Assembly (NCBI RefSeq): GCF_019316905.1
Contig: NZ_CP079216.1
Location: 1,612,001 to 1,676,000, forward strand
Length of the DNA stretch: 64,000 nucleotides
DNA from: Tessaracoccus palaemonis
GTDB taxonomy: Bacteria; Actinomycetota; Actinomycetes; Propionibacteriales; Propionibacteriaceae
Reading direction: 5' to 3'
The position numbers and the translations under genes are program-made. Position 1 is the first letter of the stretch. Each line of letters begins with the position of its first letter. The notes beneath the pieces are model-generated. The model did not search any database, had not been told where the DNA came from, and saw only the letters and a program-made list of their open reading frames with translations. Below, piece by piece: positions 26,746 to 36,176 of this stretch.

Positions 26746-27550
26746 GACTACAAGCAGACGAGCCTGATCGTGACGGGCCGCGACACTCCGGGCTTCGGCC
26801 GGATCTCGCTGCGCGCCTCGAGCGCCGCCGCCCTCGAGCGTCGGGCGCGCGCCGTGCTCGACGCCGGCGGGGTCGGCCGGTGGGTCGACGGTGACGCCAC
26901 CGCGGGCATCGGGCGGACGTTGCACCCAGGACCCCGACGGACACCCGCTGGACCTGTACTACGACACCACCCGGTACACCGCCCCGGAGGCCCAGCGGCC
27001 CGCGCTGAAGAATCAGGCCCAGGCCAAGCCGAACCGCGGGGTGGGGGTCCGCAGGCTCGATCACGTGAACTTCCTCGCGGCCGACGTCCTCGCCAACTCG
27101 GACTTCCACGAGAAGCTGCTCGGCGGGCGCCCCACCGAGCAGATCCAGCTCGACTCCGGCCGCGTCGCGGCACGCTGGCTCAGCTACAACAACAAGTCAT
27201 ACGACGTGGTCTACACCGAGGACTGGACGGGTTCCCGCGGCCGCCTCCACCACATCGCCTTCGCCACCGACGAGCGGAACGACTTCCTGCGCGCCTGTGA
27301 CCTCGCCATCGACACGGGCATCCAGATCGAGACCGGGCTCCACAAGCACGCCATCCAGCAGACCTTCTTCCTCTACGTCTGGGAGCCGGGCTGCAACCGC
27401 ATCGAGCTGTGCAACCCGCTCACGCGCCTCGTCCTCGCGCCCGACTGGCCGCTCGTGACCTGGACGGAGGCGGAACGGAAGAAGGGCCAGGCCTGGGGAC
27501 TGAAGACGATCGAGACGTTCCACACCGTGGGCACGCCCTACGTCTCCTGA
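26746..27550 (+). pseudogene. Catechol 2,3-dioxygenase-like protein, 5' truncated and frameshifted
   Basis: Extradiol ring-cleavage dioxygenase of the vicinal-oxygen-chelate type. The first frame gives DYKQTSLIVTGRDTPGFGRI and on to about 26928. A +1 shift then leads to QDPDGHPLDLYYDTTRY and the rest. The iron ligands remain (His in RRLDHVNFLA, His in GRLHHIAFA, Glu in CNRIELCN), as do the active-site His/Tyr stretch HAIQQTFFLYVW. About 50 N-terminal residues are missing and IS copy 2 ends 130 bp upstream, so the IS or a linked deletion probably removed the start. Translation from ATG/GTG near 26891 would give a non-native half protein. Confidence 0.8.
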
Positions 27551-27613
27551 CCGCCTGACGGACCGATCCGCTGGGGTGCCGCCCGCCGAATCCGGTCCCA
27601 CTAGCGTGTGCGC

Positions 27614-28522
27614 ATGCACTCCCGGCCGCCCGTCTCCCGCAGCGCCACGCTCATCGGACTGTCGGCGCTGGTGATCTGGGCAGGCTACGTCGGATTCATC
27701 CGCGTCGCCGCAGACGCCTTCGGCCCGACGCTCGGCGCGGCGCTGCTCTACACGCTGGCCGGGGCTGCGCTGTGGGTCACGCGGCGTCCCCGGTCCCTGT
27801 CCACCATGCCCCGTCGATACCTGCTGATCGGTGGGGGACTGTTCGTCTTCTACGAGGTGGCCGTGTCGCTGGCGATCGGGCTCGCGCACGGGCCGAACCA
27901 GGCCATCGAGGTCAGCATCGTCAACCACCTGTGGCCGACGCTGACCGTCCTCCTCACCGTCCTCATCAGGCCCGGCCGCCGCGGGGTGTGGGCGCTGGTC
28001 CCCGGCCTGGTCGTCGCGACGGCGGGCGTCGCCTGGGTCGTCGGCGGGGAACGGGGACTCAACCCGGTGGGCATCATCGCCAACATCGCGACGAACCCGT
28101 TGCCCTACGCCCTGGCGCTGAGCGGCGCCGTCGCCTGGGCCAGCTACAGCGTGCTGGTGCCTCCGCTCGCCAAGGGCCACGACGGCATCACGCTGTTCAT
28201 GTGCTCGGTCGCGGTCGCGCTGTGGGTGCTGTGGCTCGCCGGCGGCGCGCCCTCCCCCGACGCCGTGACGGCGCGCGGCGTGCTCAGCCTGATCGCAGGG
28301 GCGGCGGTGATCGCCGCCGGGTACGCGTGCTGGAACGTCGGGATCGGGAAGGGCAACATGAACGTGCTGTCCGTCGCCTCGTATGCCGCGCCGGTCCTGC
28401 AGGCCGCGGCGGCCTCGATCATCCTCGGTGCCGCGCTGAGTCCCACGTTCTGGCAGGGTGTCGCGCTGGTCGCCGTCGGTTCCCTGCTCTGCTGGTGGGC
28501 CCTTCGGCGCGCGGGACGGTGA
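27614..28522 (+). CDS. DMT-superfamily transporter, YddG-like (aromatic amino acid exporter type)
   Basis: 302 residues with ten hydrophobic helices in two EamA-like halves. The sequence follows the YddG pattern closely (ALVIWAGYVGFIRV, LLYTLAGAAL, PRRYLLIGGGLFVFYEVAVS, QAIEVSIVNHLWPTLTVLL). YddG exports aromatic amino acids or paraquat-like cations in enterobacteria; the same role here is inference. ATG 27614 chosen over GTG 27608. Confidence 0.85.
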   Translation: MHSRPPVSRSATLIGLSALVIWAGYVGFIRVAADAFGPTLGAALLYTLAGAALWVTRRPRSLSTMPRRYLLIGGGLFVFYEVAVSLAIGLAHGPNQAIEVSIVNHLWPTLTVLLTVLIRPGRRGVWALVPGLVVATAGVAWVVGGERGLNPVGIIANIATNPLPYALALSGAVAWASYSVLVPPLAKGHDGITLFMCSVAVALWVLWLAGGAPSPDAVTARGVLSLIAGAAVIAAGYACWNVGIGKGNMNVLSVASYAAPVLQAAAASIILGAALSPTFWQGVALVAVGSLLCWWALRRAGR

Positions 28523-28546
28523 CCCGCCCCCGCTACGATCGCCTCC

Positions 28547-28906
28547 ATGGACACGAGCACGAGGAACGAGCGCGTCTACCGGATGCCTTTCGGATCGGTG
28601 TATCCGCACTACGTCAACAAGGTGGAGCGGAAGGGCCGCACGGTGGCCGAACTGCATCAGGTCATCTCGTGGCTGACCGGTTTCGACGACGACGACATCG
28701 CTCGGCTCGTCGCCGAGGAGACCAGCTTCGAGCAGTTCTTCGAGGAGGCCACCCTCAACCCGAACGCCTCCCTCATCACCGGCGTGGTGTGCGGCGTCAG
28801 GGTGCAGGACATCGAGGAGCCGCTGATGCGCAAGCTGCGCTACATGGACAAGCTCGTCGACGAGCTGGCCAAGGGCAAGGCGATGGAGAAGATCCTGCGC
28901 TCCTGA
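28547..28906 (+). CDS. DUF2200 family protein
   Basis: 119 residues, soluble, matching the DUF2200 pattern ([57 protein letters not shown]). The function is unknown in the family. It lies 24 bp after the exporter gene on the same strand and may be co-transcribed. Confidence 0.85.
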   Translation: MDTSTRNERVYRMPFGSVYPHYVNKVERKGRTVAELHQVISWLTGFDDDDIARLVAEETSFEQFFEEATLNPNASLITGVVCGVRVQDIEEPLMRKLRYMDKLVDELAKGKAMEKILRS

Positions 28907-28907
28907 T

Positions 28908-29648
28908 TCAGGGGCGCACCGCGCGGTAGGCCCGCGTGACATAGGGCAGCTCGACCGTCGCCTCCCCGACGGCTCTCACGGAGTCCAGCAGCCTCGACAA
29001 CTCCCTGTCGATGCGCACCTTCTCCTCGGTCGTGGCCGTGATGAAGCCGCTGCGCGAGTGGACCATGGCCCTGACGCCCGCCCGGTCCACCGTGCGGGTC
29101 CAGCGCCAGGTGCGCGCCTCGAGCCCGGTGAAGGGCTCGTCGACGCGCGGGCCGCCGACGGCGTCCATCGTCTCGGCGGCGCTGGGACCGACGATCTCAC
29201 CGAGGTCGGCGACCCAGCCGACGTTCTCATCGCGGAAGTTCCAGATCAGCCCGAGCGCGCCGCCCGCGCGCAGCACGCGGCCGACCTCCAGCGACGCGGC
29301 GGCCGGATCGACCCAGTGCCAGGCCTGGCCGAGGACGACGGCGTCGACGGAGTCGTCCGGGAGGGGGAGGGACTCGGCTGTGCCGAGGAACGTGGGCACG
29401 GACGGCACGGCCATGTTGAGTGCCACGAGCATCGCCGGGTCGGGGTCGACCGCCACTACCTGGGCTCCCAGCTGCCCGACGACCCGCGCCAGCTTGCCGG
29501 TCCCGGCTCCGACGTCGGCCACCCTGAGCGAGCGTCGGTCGGCAACGCGCTCCAGCAGCCAGGCGACCGCGTACGGCGGGTAGTCGGGTCGGCCGGCCTC
29601 ATAGGACGAGGCCGCCTGGCCGAAGGATCGGGAGAGGTCAAGTGCCAT
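28908..29648 (-). CDS. Class I SAM-dependent methyltransferase
   Basis: 246 residues. The SAM-binding motif VADVGAGTGKLA (about 43-54) and the following VVAVDPDPAML acidic loop define the methyltransferase-11/25 fold; LGQAWHWVD is typical of the subgroup. The substrate cannot be predicted. It converges on the DUF2200 gene with one base between the stop codons. Confidence 0.88.
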   Translation of the reverse strand: MALDLSRSFGQAASSYEAGRPDYPPYAVAWLLERVADRRSLRVADVGAGTGKLARVVGQLGAQVVAVDPDPAMLVALNMAVPSVPTFLGTAESLPLPDDSVDAVVLGQAWHWVDPAAASLEVGRVLRAGGALGLIWNFRDENVGWVADLGEIVGPSAAETMDAVGGPRVDEPFTGLEARTWRWTRTVDRAGVRAMVHSRSGFITATTEEKVRIDRELSRLLDSVRAVGEATVELPYVTRAYRAVRP

Positions 29649-29691
29649 GCCGCGACCCTACCGAGCCCTCAGCCGGGATGGTCTCCGCGAG

Positions 29692-30798
29692 TCAGAGCTC
29701 AGCAGTCGTCTTGGCGTCCTGGACCGGGACGACCATCTCGTTGATGACCATGAGGATCGACGCGGTGATCGGCACGGCGATCAGCACGCCGAGCAGCCCG
29801 AGGAGCGCGCCACCCACAAGGGCTCCGATGAGCACCAGAGCGCCAGGTACGGACACGGCCTTGGTCATGATCCTTGGCGTCATCAGGTAGGCCTCGACCT
29901 GCATGTACGCGAAGTAGACGATCACGAAGACGAGCGCGATCCATCCGACCGTGAAGAGTGCGACGATGCTGGCGATGATCCACTGCATGACAGAACCGAT
30001 CATCGGGATCATCGTCACGACCAACGCCAGCGCCCCGAGCAGGGCGGCGAAGGGGACGCCGATGGCAGAGAGCATCAGGAAACAGACCACCGCGTTGCAG
30101 AAAGCCAGGACGGCCATCCCGGAGACGTAGCCGCCGACGGCGGTCGTCAGCTGGTCTGTGACGCGGGAGACCCGCGGCCTCACGTAGGCAGGGCTCAACC
30201 GCACCACGGCCCCCTTGACCTGCTCAAGGGAGGCAAGGAAGTACAGGGTCAGGACGAGGGTCAGCAGACCGCCGGACAGCGCCTCGACGACGCTGCTCCC
30301 GATTGCGAGCGCTCCGCCTCCGAGAGCCGCCAGGTTGGCGGGGTCGCTGATCCACCTCTGAAGCTGCGTCAGCAGCTGGCTGTACAGGTCCGCCTGCCCT
30401 GTCGCGTCGACGATCCGCTCGTACCAGGCCTGCTGTTCCAGCGAACGGATGAATGCCGGAGCCTGGGCGATGAGCTCGCCGATCTGCGAGATGGCCACCG
30501 GAACGACGATCGCCAGCAGGCCCACGATCAGCAGCGCGAACACGACGAACACGATGACGATGCCTAGGCCGCGGCCCACGCCGCGCTTCTGAAGCTTCTG
30601 GACGAGCGGCTCCAGTGCCATGGCGACGAAGAGAGCCACGCCGACGGTCACGAGCACCGAGGACAGGCTGGCGAGCGCACCGCCGAGGGCCAGCGCGATC
30701 AGGCCACCCACCGTGACGGTGAAGCCCAGCCGCAACGGGCCGGCGATGGCCCTGCGGGGGGTGCGGATCACATCGACTGGCAGGTTCTCCTCTGACAT
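29692..30798 (-). CDS. AI-2E family transporter (PerM/TqsA-like)
   Basis: 368 residues, ATG 30798; the frame is open further upstream across the next gene but that part is not coding. It has about eight transmembrane helices with the family layout: two N-terminal pairs, a long soluble stretch (QAPAFIRSLEQQAWYERIVDA), then VTMIPMIGSVMQWI and the C-terminal conserved PRIMTKAVSVPGALVLIGALVG. Members export quorum-signal AI-2 or act as Na+/H+ antiporters; the substrate here is unknown. Confidence 0.88.
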   Translation of the reverse strand: MSEENLPVDVIRTPRRAIAGPLRLGFTVTVGGLIALALGGALASLSSVLVTVGVALFVAMALEPLVQKLQKRGVGRGLGIVIVFVVFALLIVGLLAIVVPVAISQIGELIAQAPAFIRSLEQQAWYERIVDATGQADLYSQLLTQLQRWISDPANLAALGGGALAIGSSVVEALSGGLLTLVLTLYFLASLEQVKGAVVRLSPAYVRPRVSRVTDQLTTAVGGYVSGMAVLAFCNAVVCFLMLSAIGVPFAALLGALALVVTMIPMIGSVMQWIIASIVALFTVGWIALVFVIVYFAYMQVEAYLMTPRIMTKAVSVPGALVLIGALVGGALLGLLGVLIAVPITASILMVINEMVVPVQDAKTTAEL

Positions 30799-30838
30799 GC
30801 CCCTGACCCTAGTCCAGCGACGGGTGTGCGCACGCGGA

Positions 30839-31930
30839 TCAGTACTCGGCGAGATGCTCCGCCAGCGTCGAGCCGGAGTAGTCCTCACGGAACAACCCCA
30901 CGGCGGCCAGGGCGGGCACAACCTGGGTGGTGAACAGCTCCAGGGACTGCCACGAACCGGCGGGCAACGCGATGAGCCCGTCGATGGCGCCGGAGCGCGC
31001 CCTCTCGACGATGGCGTTGACGGCATCGGCCACCGTGCCGACGATGCTCCAGTGCCGTGCCTTCCCGGCCCGTGGGACCAGGTCCGCGCGGCCGGCGAGC
31101 GCCTGCGCCGCCTCCCTGGTGTCGGCCAGGCATACGGAGAGTCCCGGGAGCACGAGGGGCCGCCGTGGCCGCCCCAGCGAGTCCGCGGCGTCGTCAAGGC
31201 CCCGGACCTGCGCCAACCCCGTCTCCGCGTCGGGCTGCATCACGAAGACAGCGGCGGCGTGCCGGGCGGCGAATCCCTCGGCGCCGGGGGCCGCCCCAGC
31301 GTGCAGGAGAGGAAGGCGCCGCTCGTCGCGGGCGGGCGTCGTCAGTGGACCGGCCGACGCGTAGCGCCCGATCTGGGAGACACGTCGGATCCTGCGGACG
31401 TCGGCGAACTGACCGGTCGCGCGATCCATCCTCAGGGCTTCGGCGGGGAAGCTCTGACGCAGCGACTCGACGACCTCGATGAAGTCGCTCGCGTTGGCCT
31501 GCGGATCCTGCGGGCGCCGGACATTGCCGTAGTTGTCGGCGCCACCGAGGGAGGCCATCACGTTCCAGCCGGCCCGCCCCCCGGAGATCAGGTCGAGCGA
31601 CTGCAGCTGACGGGCAACTGTGTAGGGCTGGGCGTACGCCGCGGAGACCGACGCGATGAGCCCGATGTGCCGCGTGTGTGCCGCAAGGAGGCCCATGAGG
31701 ACGAGTGGCTCAAGGCTGCTGAGGCCGGGCCCCTCCTCCAGGGCACGCGGGTCGAGCAGCAGTGCGTCGGGTTTGAACACGAAGTCGAGATGGGCCGCCT
31801 CGGCCAGCCGGGTGACGTCGACATGGAAGTCCGCCGTGAAGAGCTCCTCGACGCGCGAGTCAGGGCGCCGCCAGGTGTCGCCGCGGAGCCACGACGGGGA
31901 AAGGCACAACCCGATCTTGAGGCGTCTCAT
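30839..31930 (-). CDS. LLM-class flavin-dependent monooxygenase
   Basis: 363 residues in the luciferase-like fold, close to the NtaA/SnaA/DszA branch (LAEAAHLDFVFKPDALLL, LAAHTRHIGLIASVSAAYAQPY, LDLISGGRAGWNVM). It uses reduced FMN supplied by a separate reductase to oxidise organic sulfur, chelates or related substrates. ATG 31930 preferred to an in-frame GTG at 31939. No reductase or sulfonate transporter lies beside it. Confidence 0.88.
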   Translation of the reverse strand: MRRLKIGLCLSPSWLRGDTWRRPDSRVEELFTADFHVDVTRLAEAAHLDFVFKPDALLLDPRALEEGPGLSSLEPLVLMGLLAAHTRHIGLIASVSAAYAQPYTVARQLQSLDLISGGRAGWNVMASLGGADNYGNVRRPQDPQANASDFIEVVESLRQSFPAEALRMDRATGQFADVRRIRRVSQIGRYASAGPLTTPARDERRLPLLHAGAAPGAEGFAARHAAAVFVMQPDAETGLAQVRGLDDAADSLGRPRRPLVLPGLSVCLADTREAAQALAGRADLVPRAGKARHWSIVGTVADAVNAIVERARSGAIDGLIALPAGSWQSLELFTTQVVPALAAVGLFREDYSGSTLAEHLAEY

Positions 31931-32043
31931 CGAGGTCACTCTCTACAAGGTGAAGCTATTTGACAACCGACACTGCGCGATATTCGGCGCAGCGCCACTG
32001 TAGCCCAGGTCCGCGGACGATGCCGACGTGGGAGGATGAACTC

Positions 32044-32760
32044 ATGGTTGATTCCACCCCTGACAGCGGGTTCGCCACCCGGCTGAAGGCTATCCGCGAA
32101 CGCATCGACCTGGCCGCCAGGTCCGCAGGCCGGAACCCCGCCAGCGTGAGACTGCTTCCAGTGACGAAGACTGTGGAGGCAGCCCGCTTGCGGGAGGCCG
32201 TCGCGGCCGGCTGCCGCCGGCTGGGGGAGAACAAGGTGCAGGAGGCGGCCCGCAAGCGCGACGAACTGACGGACCTTGACGTGGAATGGTCAGTCATCGG
32301 ACACCTGCAGACCAACAAGGCGCGCGACGTCGCTGACTTCGCGACCGAGTTCCAGGCGCTCGACTCGCTCCGGCTGGCAGCGGCCCTCGACCGGCGCCTC
32401 CAGGCGGTGGGGCGTGGGATGGACGTCCTCGTCCAGGTCAACACGTCCGACGAGGCGAGCAAGTCCGGCGTCGCACCGGGGGAGGCCCTCGACCTGCTGC
32501 GGGCGCTCCGGCCGTTCTCGTCGCTGCGCGTCAACGGGCTCATGACCCTGGCCGCCCGATCCGAGGACGACGAGGCGGTCCGGGCCTGTTTCCGGCGGCT
32601 GCGCGACCTGCGGGACCGCGGGCTTGACGAGTCACTGGTGGGCGACGGAGAACTGTCCATGGGGATGTCCGGAGATTTCGAAACAGCCGTCGAGGAGGGC
32701 GCGACCTGCGTGCGGATCGGAACTGCCCTCTTCGGCGTGAGAGCGCTTCCCACGAAGTGA
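32044..32760 (+). CDS. PLP homeostasis protein (YggS/PROSC family)
   Basis: 238 residues, ATG behind GGGAGG with ideal spacing. Single-domain fold-type III PLP-binding barrel; the Lys that binds PLP is in LLPVTKTVEA, and GHLQTNKAR, MGMSGDFETAVEEGATCVRIGTALFG patterns are conserved. It buffers pyridoxal phosphate and influences amino acid pools. It usually sits in the division cluster; here it stands alone. Confidence 0.93.
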   Translation: MVDSTPDSGFATRLKAIRERIDLAARSAGRNPASVRLLPVTKTVEAARLREAVAAGCRRLGENKVQEAARKRDELTDLDVEWSVIGHLQTNKARDVADFATEFQALDSLRLAAALDRRLQAVGRGMDVLVQVNTSDEASKSGVAPGEALDLLRALRPFSSLRVNGLMTLAARSEDDEAVRACFRRLRDLRDRGLDESLVGDGELSMGMSGDFETAVEEGATCVRIGTALFGVRALPTK

Positions 32761-32880
32761 GCCGCGTGCGTGGTACGCGATACCCATCGTTACAATAATG
32801 TGACTCCTTCAGGTTCCTACTAGGCCCGATGCGGCCTATTGTCACGTGCATAGACCGACCACAGGAACAAAGGAGTCACC

Positions 32881-34272
32881 GTGGCACGTCGCAGAATCCC
32901 CGCGATCCTGCTGGCCTCAGGAGTCGCAGTTTCCGCGCTTCTGACCGCCTGCGCAGATACCCAGACATCGAGCACGACCACCGCCGAGGCCACCACCTCC
33001 GGGAGTGCCGGCGAGGCCGGCTCGTTCGACTGCTCGCCCTATGAGGCCTTCGGCGATCTGAACGGCACGACGGTGACCGTCTACACGTCGATCGTCGCCC
33101 CCGAGGACCAGCCGCACATCGACTCGTGGAAGCCCTTCGAAGACTGCACGGGCGTCGACGTGCAGTACGAGGGCTCGAAGGAGTTCGAGGCCCAGCTCAT
33201 CGTGCGCGTCAAGGGCGGCAACGCCCCCGACATCGCGTACGTCCCGCAGCCCGGCCTGCTGCAGACCCTGGTCCACGACACCGGCAAGGTCGTCGCGGCG
33301 CCCGACGCGACCGCGGCCAACGTCGACGAGTTCTTCGACCCCGCGTGGAAGGGGTACGGATCGGTCGACGGGACCTTCTACGCCGCCCCGCTGGGCGCGA
33401 ACGTGAAGTCGTACGTCTGGTACTCGCCCAAGGTCTTCGCGGAGAAGGGCTACGAGATCCCGGAGACGTGGGACGACCTGATGGCGCTGACCAAGCAGAT
33501 CGCGGCCGACGACCCTGACGCCAAGCCCTGGTGCGCGGGCTTCGGATCGGGCGACGCCACCGGGTGGCCCGGCACCGACTGGCTCGAGGATGTGCTGATG
33601 CGCACGGCCTCCCCGGAGGTCTACGACCAGTGGGTCGCGCACGAGATCCCGTTCAACGACCCGCAGGTCGTGGAGGCTCTCGACACCGTCGGCGCGATCC
33701 TCAAGGACAGCGCCTACGTCAACGGCGGCTTCGGCGACGTCAACTCCATCGCGACCACCACGTTCCAGGACGGCGGACAGCCCATCCTGACCGGTGGGTG
33801 CTACCTGCACCGCCAGGCGTCGTTCTACGCCGCCAACTGGCCGGAGGGCACCGACGTCTCCGAGAACGGCGACGCGTGGGCGTTCTACCTGCCGGCCGTC
33901 GACCCGAGCGCCGCCAAGCCGGTCCTCGGCGGCGGCGAGTTCGTCGTCGCCTTCGCCGACCGCCCGGAAGTGCAGGCGTTCCAGACCTACCTCTCCAGCG
34001 CGGACTGGGCCAACGAGAAGGCGAAGGACACCCCGAACGGTGGCTGGGTCTCGGCGAACAAGGGCCTCGACATCAACAACCTCGTCTCTCCGATGGACCA
34101 GCTGTCGGCCACGACGCTGCAGGACGAGGCGGCGGTGTTCCGCTTCGACGGTTCCGACATGATGCCCGCCAAGGTGGGAGCCGGCACCTTCTGGAAGGGC
34201 ATGACCGACTGGATCACCGGCCAGTCAACGCAGGACACCCTCGACTTCGTCGAGTCGTCCTGGCCTTCGTGA
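32881..34272 (+). CDS. Sugar ABC transporter substrate-binding lipoprotein (alpha-glucoside, AglE-like)
   Basis: 463 residues from GTG behind AAAGGAG. Lipoprotein signal peptide with lipobox LLTAC. The mature protein is a family 1 solute-binding protein (TVTVYTSIVAPEDQPHI, GGNAPDIAYVPQPGLLQTL). The pattern resembles AglE proteins that bind trehalose, maltose or other alpha-glucosides. First gene of an operon with two permeases; a hairpin after it probably raises its level over the permeases. A TACAAT sequence about 90 bp upstream may be its -10. Confidence 0.88.
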   Translation: MARRRIPAILLASGVAVSALLTACADTQTSSTTTAEATTSGSAGEAGSFDCSPYEAFGDLNGTTVTVYTSIVAPEDQPHIDSWKPFEDCTGVDVQYEGSKEFEAQLIVRVKGGNAPDIAYVPQPGLLQTLVHDTGKVVAAPDATAANVDEFFDPAWKGYGSVDGTFYAAPLGANVKSYVWYSPKVFAEKGYEIPETWDDLMALTKQIAADDPDAKPWCAGFGSGDATGWPGTDWLEDVLMRTASPEVYDQWVAHEIPFNDPQVVEALDTVGAILKDSAYVNGGFGDVNSIATTTFQDGGQPILTGGCYLHRQASFYAANWPEGTDVSENGDAWAFYLPAVDPSAAKPVLGGGEFVVAFADRPEVQAFQTYLSSADWANEKAKDTPNGGWVSANKGLDINNLVSPMDQLSATTLQDEAAVFRFDGSDMMPAKVGAGTFWKGMTDWITGQSTQDTLDFVESSWPS

Positions 34273-34286
34273 CCCCATCTGACACG

Positions 34287-34321
34287 GCCGGTGGGGCGGG
34301 CCTGAGGGCCGCCCCACCGGC
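34287..34321 (+). terminator. Intra-operon hairpin between binding protein and permeases
   Basis: 13-bp perfect stem GCCGGTGGGGCGG (34287-34299) / complement (34309-34321) with a nine-base loop, between the binding-protein stop and the permease GTG. As in other sugar importers, this is likely an attenuator or mRNA-stabilising stem that keeps the binding protein in excess. Confidence 0.75.
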
Positions 34322-34345
34322 GTCTGTCCGGACAGGAGACACTCC

Positions 34346-35314
34346 GTGACCCAGATCGTTGACAAGTTCCTCGCGATGTTCGGCGCGATCGCGCTGTTCG
34401 CCGTGGTCGTCGCCCTCATCGTGGGCATCGCCTGGCTCGTCGGCCGGCTGCGCTCGCGCTCGTCGGACCGGCTGCAGGGGGTCGTCTACGTCGCCCCCGT
34501 CGTCCTCATGCTCGCAGCCGGGCTGGTGTACCCGGCGCTCCTGACGATCCGCCAGGCCTTCGGCGGCCCGACGGGCGACGTCGGCTTCAGCCTGACCAAC
34601 TTCGCGAACATCTTCACGAGCCCGGAGCTGCTGCGCCCGTTGATCAACACGGCCGTCTGGGTGATCGCGGTGCCTGTGCTGGCCACGGTCGTCGGGCTGG
34701 CCTACGCCGTGCTGGTGGACCGGTCCCGCTTCGAGGCCTTCGCCAAGGCCCTCATCTTCCTGCCCATGGCCATCTCCATGGTCGGCGCATCCATCATCTG
34801 GAAGTTCGTCTACGAGTACCGTCCGGCCGGCGCTGCCCAGACGGGCCTCTTCAACGCCATCATCACGACCTTCGGGGGAGACCCCGTCGACTTCATGCAG
34901 TCGCGGCCGTGGAACACCTTCTGGCTCATCGTCGTCATGGTGTGGATCCAGGCCGGCTTCGCCATGACCGTGCTCTCGGCCGCCATCAAGGCCATCCCCG
35001 ACGAAGTCGTCGAGGCAGCCAAGATCGACGGCAGCACCGGCTGGCGGCTCTTCCGCAGCATCACGCTGCCCAGCATCCGCGGGTCCGTCGTCGTCGTGCT
35101 GACGACCGTGGGCATCGCCACCCTGAAGGTCTTCGACGTCGTGCGCACCATGACCGGCGGCCAGTTCGACACCTCGGTGCTGGCTCTCGAGTTCTACAAC
35201 TACTCGTTCAGGTACTTCGAGTACGGCACGGGAGCCGCCATCGCGGTCCTGCTGTTCATCCTCGTGCTGCCGATCGTCATCTACAACGTCATCCAGACGA
35301 GGAGGGACGCCTGA
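34346..35314 (+). CDS. Sugar ABC transporter permease (AglF/MalF-like)
   Basis: 322 residues, GTG after CAGGAGA. An extra N-terminal helix and then six transmembrane helices; the cytoplasmic EAA loop (EVVEAAKIDGSTGWRLFRSITLP) contacts the ATPase. It is the first of two permeases for the upstream binding protein. No ATPase gene follows, so a shared MsiK/MsmK-type ATPase encoded elsewhere is expected. Confidence 0.9.
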   Translation: MTQIVDKFLAMFGAIALFAVVVALIVGIAWLVGRLRSRSSDRLQGVVYVAPVVLMLAAGLVYPALLTIRQAFGGPTGDVGFSLTNFANIFTSPELLRPLINTAVWVIAVPVLATVVGLAYAVLVDRSRFEAFAKALIFLPMAISMVGASIIWKFVYEYRPAGAAQTGLFNAIITTFGGDPVDFMQSRPWNTFWLIVVMVWIQAGFAMTVLSAAIKAIPDEVVEAAKIDGSTGWRLFRSITLPSIRGSVVVVLTTVGIATLKVFDVVRTMTGGQFDTSVLALEFYNYSFRYFEYGTGAAIAVLLFILVLPIVIYNVIQTRRDA

Positions 35315-35315
35315 C

Positions 35316-36176
35316 ATGGCAAGGACCGCAGCGGGCAACGCCGCCCGCGCCATCTCATCGCCCTGGGCCTCCGTGGTGGCCGTCCTGCTCGCCGTGGCCT
35401 GGACGACGCCGACCCTCGGGCTGCTCATCACGTCCTTCCGTACGCAGGAGGACATCCAGACCACCGGCTGGTGGACAGCGTTCACGAACCCCTGGTTCAC
35501 CATGCGCAACTACCAGGAGGCGCTCTTCGGGGGCTCCACGAGCCTGATCGACTACTTCATCAACTCGATCGTGATCACCATCCCCGCGGTGATCATCCCG
35601 CTGCTGCTCGCAGCCCTCGCCTCCTATGCGATCGCGTGGACGAAGTTCCCCGGCCGCGACTGGCTGTTCGTCGGCATCTTCGCCCTGCAGATCGTCCCGC
35701 TGCAGGTGGCGCTGATCCCGCTGCAGCAGGTCTACAACGTGCTGGAGTTGACGCCGTTCTGGCGGGTCTGGCTCTCGCACTCCATCTTCGCGCTGCCGCT
35801 GGCGGTGTTCCTGCTCCACAACTTCATGAAGGACCTGCCGGCCGACCTCATGGAGGCGGCAAGGGTCGACGGCGCAGGGCACAACCAGATCTTCTTCCGC
35901 ATCATCCTCCCGCTGATGAAGCCGGCCCTGGCGAGCTTCGGCATCTTCCAGTTTCTGTGGGTCTGGAACGACCTGCTCGTCGCGCTGATCTTCGCCCCGT
36001 CGCGACAGTACGCGCCGCTGACGGTCCGCGTCGCAGAGATGTCCGGCACCCTCGGGGGCCAGTGGTACCTGCTGTCCGCCGGCGCGTTCATCTCCATGAT
36101 CGTGCCCGTGATCGTGTTCCTGTCGCTGCAGAAGTACTTCGTCCGCGGCCTGCTGGCGGGCGGCCTGAAGGGGTAG
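35316..36176 (+). CDS. Sugar ABC transporter permease (AglG/MalG-like)
   Basis: 286 residues, one base after the previous stop. Six transmembrane helices; EAA loop LMEAARVDGAGHNQIFFRIILP. It pairs with the upstream permease to form the membrane channel of an alpha-glucoside-type importer. The usual downstream glycoside hydrolase is missing. Confidence 0.9.
   Translation: MARTAAGNAARAISSPWASVVAVLLAVAWTTPTLGLLITSFRTQEDIQTTGWWTAFTNPWFTMRNYQEALFGGSTSLIDYFINSIVITIPAVIIPLLLAALASYAIAWTKFPGRDWLFVGIFALQIVPLQVALIPLQQVYNVLELTPFWRVWLSHSIFALPLAVFLLHNFMKDLPADLMEAARVDGAGHNQIFFRIILPLMKPALASFGIFQFLWVWNDLLVALIFAPSRQYAPLTVRVAEMSGTLGGQWYLLSAGAFISMIVPVIVFLSLQKYFVRGLLAGGLKG

Noticed and set aside
27197-28942. 581-residue minus-strand frame
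   Set aside because: Antisense to the dioxygenase remnant, YddG-like and DUF2200 genes; no recognisable domain.
31969-32043. TTGACA as promoter of the YggS-like gene
   Set aside because: No acceptable -10 hexamer at 16-18 bases; not listed as a feature.
34214-35509. 431-residue minus-strand frame
   Set aside because: Shadow of the sugar permease genes; low-complexity charged composition.
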